Assembly: GCA_964514395.1 (NCBI GenBank)
Contig: CAZEQK010000045.1
Coordinates: 1-24,166 of the forward strand
Length of the DNA: 24,166 bases
From: CAZEQK01 sp964514395
Lineage (GTDB): Bacteria; Bacillota; Bacilli; Tepidibacillales; Tepidibacillaceae
Direction: 5' to 3'
Shown here: one piece after another, positions 16,499 through 22,133 of the stretch
Layout: each line of letters opens with the position of its first letter
How positions within the stretch are numbered: position 1 is the first letter of the stretch
The notes under the pieces: model-generated
The model's input: the letters and a program-made list of their open reading frames with translations, nothing else
The model's database searches: none
What the model was told of the DNA's origin: nothing
Translations under genes and position numbers: made by a program

Positions 16499-16518
16499 TA
16501 AATGAAGTGCTTCATTTA
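16499..16518. promoter_or_regulatory. Palindrome in the HxlR / epimerase intergenic region
   Basis: TAAATGAAG-TG-CTTCATTTA has 9-bp perfect arms around a 2-bp centre. It lies between the two divergent genes, 60 bp from the HxlR start and 67 bp from the epimerase start. A possible operator for the dimeric HxlR protein, by position only. Confidence 0.45.
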
Positions 16519-16577
16519 AAAAAGTACAGTTTTTATTTAAAGTAACTATAAAAAATGATAGTAGTGAGGGGATCCGA

Positions 16578-16916
16578 TTGTCAAAAACCAGCACAACTGA
16601 CCATTGTCCTATCGAGAAAACGATGAGCGTTATTGGAGGTAAATGGACTTTTCTTATTCTAAGAGATATTTTCCATGGACCTAAGCGTTTTGGAGAGCTA
16701 CAACGATCATTGGACGGAATTAGTCCAAGAACACTTTCTATGCGATTAAGGGAATTGGAAAATGAGGGAATACTCATAAGAAAAATCTTTTCAGAAATTC
16801 CTCCTCATGTGGAATATTCACTTACTAAAAAAGGAAAAACCCTTAAACCCATTTTCGATGCAATGACAGAATGGGGAAATACTTGGAATATAGTTGAAAA
16901 TGAAGCGCATATCTAA
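16578..16916 (+). CDS. HxlR-family winged-helix transcriptional regulator
   Basis: A 112-residue DNA-binding protein. The HxlR hallmarks are clear: CPIEKTMSVIGGKWTFLILR with the conserved N-terminal Cys10, FGELQRSLDGISPRTLSMRL as recognition helix region, LRELENEGILIRKIFSEIPP as wing, and YSLTKKGKTLKPI. Several relatives sense electrophiles or oxidants through this cysteine. The start is TTG at 16578, with GAGGGG upstream. Divergent from the broken epimerase gene, its likely target; YodB/HypR-like function is possible but not shown. Confidence 0.93.
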   Translation: MSKTSTTDHCPIEKTMSVIGGKWTFLILRDIFHGPKRFGELQRSLDGISPRTLSMRLRELENEGILIRKIFSEIPPHVEYSLTKKGKTLKPIFDAMTEWGNTWNIVENEAHI

Positions 16917-16919
16917 TGT

Positions 16920-17081
16920 GTGTATTTGGTAACGCCGGCTATTTTCATCCACCATAAATGTCGCCCAAGGTCTCCCTAAATTTTTACCTGTTACTGAACA
17001 AACCAATTCGATATATTGGTGTTGCACGTTAACAATTCTTCCGATTCTGGAAGATCTACACAGTCCTTTTCCTTCCTGCAA
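16920..17081 (-). pseudogene. TnsB/Mu-type transposase fragment
   Basis: A short minus-strand frame carrying IELVCSVTGKNLGRPWATFM followed by VDENSRR (16932-17012). This reproduces the beginning of the rve catalytic core of TnsB/TniA/Mu-type transposases, which reads ..DHT.LDIELV...GK.LGRPWLT.iiD.ySRR. The first catalytic Asp region upstream (IVNVQHQY) is already degraded and the rest of the protein is absent. The fragment runs up to the 3' end of the HxlR gene. Identification is by motif only. Confidence 0.55.
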
Positions 17082-17084
17082 AAC

Positions 17085-17126
17085 AAAAAAGCATCTGAAG
17101 TGAGTTGAAAATCTCTCCTCAGATGC
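17085..17126 (-). terminator. Terminator of the sigma factor operon
   Basis: GCATCTGA (17091-17098) and TCAGATGC (17119-17126) form an 8-bp stem with a 20-base partly paired loop; on the minus strand it is followed by TTTTTTGTTTTG. It lies about 120 bp beyond the stop at 17249. Confidence 0.65.
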
Positions 17127-17248
17127 GTGGTAGCTGCGTCTTTTTTATAAACCCCAACTTGGCATGGTTACATCATTAACACGACTCGTAAATCGAAAAT
17201 TTATGTTAGATTTTTCCCAGAAATCTTTCAACGGAGAAACGTTTAGAT

Positions 17249-18496
17249 TTAAACGCAATCGGTTGCCCGCTTTAGAAGCAAGGCACGCTCTTGTTCATTC
17301 TGTGTAAGCGATGCTGCACGCTTGAACTCAGCGCATGCTTCCTCATTTCTCTCCAGCTTAGCAAGCAAGTCGCCACGAACCGCTGGCAATAAGTGATACT
17401 TTTTCAAGGATGGTTCGTCTTCCAATGCGTCCACAATCTCCAGCCCAGTGGCCGGTCCATAAGCCATGGAATTAGCAACAGCGCGGTTCAATTCCACGAT
17501 GGGAGATGGTTCCACCAGGGCAAGGGCATCGTAAAGTGCGGAAATTTCTTGCCAATCCGTTTCCGATGCAGTTCGTGCCTTGGCGTGACAAGCAGCTATA
17601 GATGCTTGCAGTGAGTACGGACCATAGGCACCGCCGATTTGCTCAATCCGCTTAAGCGCCGAATAACCGCGGTGAATCAAAAGATAATCCCAAAGCGCCC
17701 GATTCTGATCCTGAAGCAATATCGGCTCTCCCGATGGACCAATGCGCGCTTTGAAACGTGACGCCTGGATTTCCATGAGAGCAATCAAGCCATGAACTTC
17801 CGGTTCCTCAGGGAGGATTTCCGCCAGAATCCGGCCAAGACGAATGGCTTCATTGCACAGCATTGGACGAATCCAGTTCTCACCGCCAGTTGCAACATAT
17901 CCTTCATTAAACATGAGATAGATCACATCCAGAACTGATGACATCCGACGTGAAAGCTCAAGTCCACGGGGAACTTCAAAAGGTACCTTTGAAGCAGAAA
18001 GTGTACGCTTTGCTCTGACGATTCGTTGTGCAATGGTTGATTCCGACACAAGAAAAGCTTGCGCAATTTCATCTGTCTTTAATCCGCATAACAGTTTAAG
18101 CGTTAGAGCGACTCGAGCTTCCCTGGAAAGCACCGGATGACAAGTGGTGAAGATGAGACGCAGAAGATCGTCATTGATTTCCTCGTCAATTGAATCATAG
18201 TCCGTTTTCATTTTGAATTCCATGTTGCGACCGATTTTCTCATATTTTTGATCACGTAATTTGTTTCGACGCAGAAGATCAATCGCCCGACGTTTGGCAA
18301 CAGTCATGAGCCAGGCTCCCGGTTTTTCCGGTATGCCTGACTCCGGCCATTTTTCAAGCGCAATGACCAACGCATCTTGCGCCAAATCCTCCGCAAGACT
18401 GACATCTTGAACAATTCGGGCAACACCGGCTATGATTCTGGCCGATTCGACCGTCCAGATTCCTTCAATGGTACGATGAGTTCCATAGGTTGTCAC
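17249..18496 (-). CDS. ECF sigma factor with C-terminal DUF6596/TPR-like extension (ECF42-like)
   Basis: A 415-residue sigma factor. Region 2 is seen in VSLAEDLAQDALVIALEKWP and AWLMTVAKRRAIDLLRRNK; region 4 in LTLKLLCGLKTDEIAQAFLV and STIAQRIVRAKRTL. The last 220 residues (FNEGYVATGGENWIRPMLCN onward, with AACHAKA and LNRAVAN) are the helical extension of the ECF42-type group. That group has no classical anti-sigma factor and is usually encoded beside a YCII/DGPF protein, as here. The start GTG at 18496 overlaps the upstream TAG by one base, with GAGGAAAG before it. Base composition is visibly richer in G+C than the flanks, suggesting transfer. Confidence 0.9.
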   Translation of the reverse strand: MTTYGTHRTIEGIWTVESARIIAGVARIVQDVSLAEDLAQDALVIALEKWPESGIPEKPGAWLMTVAKRRAIDLLRRNKLRDQKYEKIGRNMEFKMKTDYDSIDEEINDDLLRLIFTTCHPVLSREARVALTLKLLCGLKTDEIAQAFLVSESTIAQRIVRAKRTLSASKVPFEVPRGLELSRRMSSVLDVIYLMFNEGYVATGGENWIRPMLCNEAIRLGRILAEILPEEPEVHGLIALMEIQASRFKARIGPSGEPILLQDQNRALWDYLLIHRGYSALKRIEQIGGAYGPYSLQASIAACHAKARTASETDWQEISALYDALALVEPSPIVELNRAVANSMAYGPATGLEIVDALEDEPSLKKYHLLPAVRGDLLAKLERNEEACAEFKRAASLTQNEQERALLLKRATDCV

Positions 18497-18909
18497 TATG
18501 GTTTTCTTTCCTCTGATTTCTCGCGTAATTCAACTTCTTTTGCAAACATTTCCGGATCCTCAATTACTTGACGCAATTCAATCTGACCTTCCCCATGTCC
18601 TTGCGGGTCCGGCATCCGCATGGCCCACTCGATGGCTTCTTCCCTCGACTTCACATCAATCAGAATGAACCCGGCAATTAATTCTTTCGATTCCGTAAAT
18701 GGGCCATCCGTAACCACCGGCTTTTCCCCTGGTTTCGGATACGAAATGCGAATCCCATTTGAACTTGGATGAAGTCCTTTAGCCGCAACCCGCACGCCTG
18801 CCTTAACTAATTCCTCATTGTACTTCCTCATGGCTTCATTCAGCTCTGAGCTCGGGAGATTTCCGCCTTCCGAATTCTTTGAGGCTTTGACAATCAACAT
18901 AAATAGCAT
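18496..18909 (-). CDS. YCII/DGPF-domain protein
   Basis: A 137-residue small cytoplasmic protein of the YCII (DGPF) family, a ferredoxin-like dimeric fold. It shows the namesake VVTDGPFTESKELIAGFILI, an N-terminal MLFMLIVKAS strand, and EEAIEWAMRMPDPQGHGEGQIELRQV. Its exact role is unknown; genes of this kind regularly accompany ECF42-type sigma factors and may be part of the signalling unit. The ATG has AAGGAGGAAG at good spacing and is the first gene of the pair. Same raised GC as the sigma gene. Confidence 0.92.
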   Translation of the reverse strand: MLFMLIVKASKNSEGGNLPSSELNEAMRKYNEELVKAGVRVAAKGLHPSSNGIRISYPKPGEKPVVTDGPFTESKELIAGFILIDVKSREEAIEWAMRMPDPQGHGEGQIELRQVIEDPEMFAKEVELREKSEERKP

Positions 18910-19474
18910 AAATCTTCCTCCTTATTTTTGAGTCAAGTTCCTTTTAGAAGACCATTCATACTCGGCCTCTATATAAATACAACGAACAAGAAAAATCAAA
19001 ATCGACAAAATGAATAAAAAATCTTTTCCAAATTATCTATATAGAAATATGGGTATGAGAGTATGATTTGATGCATAATAGATTAGCTGTTGTTTGACAG
19101 AAAAGCTTATAAGGATCATGATGACCTCATTGTGACACTTTTTGCTAAAATCTATACTGAATTTCGAATCGACGACACAATGTTGCGCTTTTGTGCTCTA
19201 CACAGTTGTTCAAATAGAATTTACCATGAATACTTTTCGAACCAAGAACCAATTATGCCTATATACTTATAAGCTTAATATTTAATTTCCCTTTACGCAA
19301 TATTTTCCAAACCAGTATTTTCTATTCTGACATTTACAATACTCAACTGATAATTATTATTATGCGGAGAGGTTTTTTGAATATTTTCCTTTAGATGTTA
19401 AACTTCTGTATTACTCGACTTATAAAGTGAGGTTAAAACTCACTAGCTATTATTTTGTAAAGGGAGTGATAAAA
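18910..19474. other. Stretch without a supported gene
   Basis: About 565 bp of AT-rich DNA between the sigma/YCII pair and the recombinase scrap. The only longer frame, 19090-19272 plus (60 codons from TTG), has no ribosome site and no family features that I recognise. A small inverted repeat AGTGAG/CTCACT (19426-19431, 19439-19444) lies just before the recombinase start. Confidence 0.5.
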
Positions 19475-19632
19475 TTGATCTATGAATTTATTGATTTATT
19501 TAAAGAGTATTTGGAGTTTCATCAGGATCAGAGTGAGAAGACAATAAAAGCTACGTAGTTGCCATGCATTATTTTCAAAAGTGGTTATCCGATGAAAAGG
19601 ATATTCACGATTTACGAATTATCTTATATTAA
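19475..19632 (+). pseudogene. Tyrosine recombinase/integrase N-terminal fragment, frameshifted
   Basis: TTG at 19475, with AAGGGAGTG before it, begins MIYEFIDLFKEYLEFHQDQS and continues EKTIKAT to TAG at 19556. Shifting frame at that point (TAC GTA GTT GCC ATG from 19552) gives YVVAMHYFQKWLSDEKDIHD to a TAA at 19630. Joined as EKTIKAYVVAMHYFQKWL this is the SAM-like core-binding domain at the start of XerC/D and phage-type integrases. One base seems to have been lost near 19551. The catalytic domain (R...HxxR...Y) is absent. A decayed mobile-element gene. Confidence 0.7.
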
Positions 19633-19674
19633 TCTTGATTAACTATCTACTAATAAATTACTACCTTTACACAA

Positions 19675-19701
19675 AAAAACACTCGATAAACGAGTGTTTT
19701 A
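19675..19701. terminator. Terminator-like hairpin, usable both ways
   Basis: AAAACACTCG (19676-19685) and CGAGTGTTTT (19691-19700) pair perfectly around ATAAA, with a long A run before. It lies right before the repeat array. No intact gene reads into it now. Confidence 0.75.
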
Positions 19702-19716
19702 TGTAACATTTTTAAG

Positions 19717-20071
19717 CATAACCTTGCCAAAACGGCAAACAACCTGTGACTTTAACTATATCTTTGCCAAGGATTAAATCATAAGTTTGCCATAAAAAAT
19801 AAGGTTTATCAAACCCATATTTTTTGTGTAATAAATTCGATTTAAATTTTTAAGAATTGTATTTTTCTTCGAAAAAAACCATAAGTTTGCCGTAAAAAAT
19901 AAGGGTTACAAACCCTTATTTTTAGTATAATAAATTCATTTTAATTTTTTAAGAATAGTATTTTTCTTCGAAAAACCTATTCTAAATTTGTAATAATACA
20001 AAAATATACTCATTAAAATAAAACTTAAGGCAGATATATGGTTAAAAAAACAACTCGTGGCAAATATATGG
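19717..20071. repeat. Array of CATAAGTTTGCC-like sites, four direct and two inverted
   Basis: Six copies of a 13-15 bp motif lie in non-coding DNA. Plus strand: CATAACCTTGCCA (19717-19729), CTATATCTTTGCCA (19756-19769), CATAAGTTTGCCA (19780-19792), CATAAGTTTGCCG (19880-19892). Minus strand: CCATATATCTGCCTT (20041-20027) and CCATATATTTGCCA (20071-20058). A partial inverted copy CGGCAAAC is at 19733-19740. Orientation flips towards the far side, as at the two ends of an element whose transposase binds multiple sites (TnsB/TniA type), or in a set of recombinase or iteron sites. The binding protein is unknown; a TnsB-like scrap lies 2.7 kb to the left. Confidence 0.6.
19779..19977. repeat. 100-bp imperfect tandem repeat with internal hairpin
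   Basis: Units 19779-19878 and 19879-19977 agree at about 85 of 100 positions by eye, starting with CATAAGTTTGCC and ending with TATTTTTCTTCGAAAAA. Each contains an inverted repeat; in the second unit AAAAATAAGGGTT and AACCCTTATTTTT pair over 13 bp with a 3-base loop, and the first unit keeps an imperfect version. Confidence 0.8.
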
Positions 20072-20221
20072 TTTAAATTTCTTATTTATCTTTGTCTTTC
20101 CACACTTTGTTATTTATTTTGTAAATTGTTCAAAGACGATTATTTCATAATCCATATTTTCTAATAGCTTCTATTCTATATATGATACTGATACAGTCTG
20201 TTAAAATTTGCGATCTAGCCA

Positions 20222-20427
20222 TCACTCCTTCATACTGAACCTATCATAACTATCTGGACGATAGACCATCCAAAACTTAATAGTTCGCCCACCACATCCT
20301 TTTTTCCGACTTCTTTTAACTGCTTCTTTTTGTCATAGAAACGACAGTAACCGTGTTTCCTTCGCTCTTTACCACTCCCATAGTAGACGGTGTTTTTATA
20401 ATACCTTGGCTTTCTGCCTAGGCACTA
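20222..20427 (-). pseudogene. Rolling-circle plasmid replication initiator (Rep) fragment, frameshifted
   Basis: A minus-strand frame begins after a stop at about 20428 and reads RKPRYYKNTVYYGSGKERRK then HGYCRFYDKKKQLKE...DVVGEL. The pattern YYGS-x(n)-RFYDKKxQ-x(n)-GEL is that of Rep proteins of rolling-circle plasmids and related integrative elements. It then loses frame near 20275; the next frame gives FWMVYRPDSYDRFSMKE and a TGA at 20224-20222, fitting the same protein. No N-terminal or catalytic-Tyr part is present. A plasmid or element scrap, identified by motif. Confidence 0.5.
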
Positions 20428-20448
20428 GGTACCCCGCCCGTAATAAGA

Positions 20449-20481
20449 AATGCTATGGATAGAAACACCTACCCATAGCAT
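20449..20481 (-). terminator. Terminator after the double-CxxC gene
   Basis: ATGCTATGG (20450-20458) and CCATAGCAT (20473-20481) pair perfectly, with a further TAG/CTA inside an A-C mismatch; on the minus strand it is followed by TTTCTTATT. It lies 20 bp after the stop at 20500. Confidence 0.65.
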
Positions 20482-20499
20482 ATATAATGTCTTGTAAAA

Positions 20500-21343
20500 T
20501 TAGACAAGCTTCACTGGCTCAATAATTAATTCCTTGTGCCACCCATTCTTGTTCAGAAAATCATACATACGTTTTGAAATAAGTATTATTTGTAAACATA
20601 CAAGACCATCTCCAAACACTTCATTCGACTTTACGATATCAACATTATCACTGAATATTTCTTTTCTGAATACCAAAGGAGACCGCCCAGATAAAAGATA
20701 TTTTATTGAATGACATTGAGTACAATTATTCTCCTTCGTAATGTCAACATCAGAGGATACCATACCTGACTCAAGCGTATTTAAAATCTTCAACTGCTTG
20801 ATATTTTTAAGTGGTTTGTTCGATTTGTGGTCTACCACTGAAAGAGTACTAAAACCTTTTACTTCCTCCTTCATCATTTGACTAGCAACTTCGTCAGTAA
20901 CAAATAGTTCACTTTCGACCCAGTTAAGCATTAAAAAATTCTTCTTGCCCCATTTTGGTGCCTTTTCCAACCTAAAGCTATCTTTTTGAACTAAACCGCA
21001 ACCACAACTAGAACAATAATTCAAATCATCATATGTGATTTTCTTGTACTCACTTGCATCTTCCGGTTGAGGATATTCAGAACGCCACTTACTTCTAATG
21101 CAAAACCATTCAGCATTCTCAATTTCCTTCTTTGAATTACACACATTCTGAAATCGAATGTTTTCCATGTTCATCCATCACATTCTTGAGATTATTCCAA
21201 TTTTTATTATCCTCGAATATTTCAAATGTTAGTATTGGTATTCCACTCCCAAGTTTATGCTTGATTTTGTTTTCTTCAAGGAAGTCTACAATTTCTTTTG
21301 TAGAATCATCAACTCTAAAAGAAAATCTGTGTTTTATTCTCAT
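20500..21343 (-). pseudogene. Double-CxxC protein, candidate orphan Rhs immunity gene, +1 frameshift
   Basis: Two overlapping frames make one gene. The first, from ATG at 21343, reads MRIKHRFSFRVDDSTKEIVD to SISECV and stops at TAA (21139-21137). The second continues SKKEIENAEWFCIRSKWR to 20500. Removing one A from GTGTAATTC gives ECVYSKKEIENA in a single frame of about 280 codons. The downstream part has two Cys pairs, YCSSCGCGL and NNCTQCHS, probably a zinc knuckle, similar in plan to double-CXXCG motif proteins. AGGAGA, 6 bases before the ATG, is inside the last codons of the preceding Rhs tip, so the gene was coupled to it. That position suggests an immunity protein; the role is inferred. 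A second start at 21174 without a ribosome site is less likely. Confidence 0.65.
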
Positions 21344-21346
21344 TTG

Positions 21347-21740
21347 TCATCTCCTAGTGAAAAATTGTTTCTTTTGCAGCTTCAATAATTCTGTAGATGT
21401 CGAATCAGTAGTAGTCGTACTAATATCTGTTGTGCTTTGTTTTCCTTTTCCCTTGGCTTTTTCATTGTTCGAGTGATAATCTATCTTATTTGCACCGTTT
21501 GTTCCATCCTTAAACCTGGGGTTCCAGTACCTGTGTTTAAATCCCCAATCCAGCCGATTCCTTCGGTTACTCTCCCCAAAGCCATTATACGTAAGCCCCA
21601 CTCGTCATATTGGTAGCTATCGGCTACTCCTTCTTTGTCAGTAGGGTAACGATGTACCATGATCACTATAGATGTACCAGAAGATGTCATCTGGTAGTTA
21701 ACTTCCCATTGGTCGTTTCCTTAATGATTGAGATATTGCA
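21347..21740 (-). pseudogene. Displaced Rhs C-terminal tip, several frameshifts
   Basis: Pieces of an Rhs/YD-repeat protein lie in different minus-strand frames: IKETTNGKLTT (around 21700-21730), FWYIYSDHGTSL (around 21650-21690), TDKEGVADSYQYDEWG (around 21597-21645) and TYNGFGESN. They form the normal order of an Rhs core (..DHG...LTDKEG..DSYQYDEWG) broken by at least two frame changes. The last frame runs from about 21595 to TGA at 21347 and ends with a Lys/Thr/Ser-rich tail (IDYHSNNEKAKGKGKQSTTD ... KKQFFTRR) that could be the end of a toxin domain. The stop shares bases with the ribosome site of the next gene. No 5' part exists, so this is an orphan cassette. Confidence 0.6.
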
Positions 21741-21789
21741 AAAAAATTACTGTACTATCATTTTTTCGTTGATAATTTCATTAAATTTA

Positions 21790-21833
21790 AAATTAACCCG
21801 ATTCTAGATTTAAATTCAGAAGCGGGTTAATTT
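21790..21833 (-). terminator. Terminator after the small membrane protein gene
   Basis: AAATTAACCCG (21790-21800) and CGGGTTAATTT (21823-21833) pair over 11 bp, with TTCT/AGAA continuing inside; on the minus strand TTTTAAATTTAA follows. It separates the Rhs/immunity unit from the displaced cassette. Confidence 0.8.
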
Positions 21834-21912
21834 ACTTATTAAACACTGTGTATCTTAATTTACATAGAAACGAACTTACTTTTTATCATTCACAGTCATA
21901 AATACTAAATAA

Positions 21913-22098
21913 TTAAGGTAAGCCTATAACATAATATCCAACAAAAAATAAAATTACGAGTACGTTTGCAATAATTAATACTTTATTTATTTGTCGCCAT
22001 GGAAGGGAATTAAATATTTTTAATCGGATAATTCCTCCTACATTTACAAAGATGAGCATAAATATTAAGAAAAATAAACCACCACTTAAATCTTTCAT
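21913..22098 (-). CDS. Two-helix membrane protein, candidate immunity protein of the Rhs toxin
   Basis: A 61-residue protein with two transmembrane helices (about 7-25 and 40-59) joined by a basic loop RLKIFNSLPWRQINK. AGGAGGGG stands 8 bases before the ATG, a strong ribosome site, so it is surely translated. It begins 35 bp behind the stop of the Rhs gene on the same strand, the position of the cognate immunity gene in Rhs and WapA loci. A membrane-resident immunity protein would fit a toxin acting on or passing through the membrane. I know no family for it; the role is inferred from position and size. Confidence 0.7.
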   Translation of the reverse strand: MKDLSGGLFFLIFMLIFVNVGGIIRLKIFNSLPWRQINKVLIIANVLVILFFVGYYVIGLP

Positions 22099-22133
22099 TA
22101 AGAAAACCCCTCCTATAAAGATTAGTAATTTTA

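Noticed and set aside
19090..19272. 60-codon plus-strand frame (MFDRKAYKDHDD...)
   Set aside because: TTG start without ribosome site, no recognisable family, and it lies in a decayed region; may be another scrap but cannot be supported.
19702..20080. CRISPR array interpretation of the repeated motif
   Set aside because: Spacing between motifs is irregular, two copies are inverted, the longer repeats are direct tandem copies rather than repeat-spacer units, and no cas gene is present.
21132..21476. Plus-strand frame of 114 codons opposite the CxxC gene
   Set aside because: Antisense shadow rich in Ser/Leu/Phe; the minus-strand genes with coupled ribosome site explain the region better.
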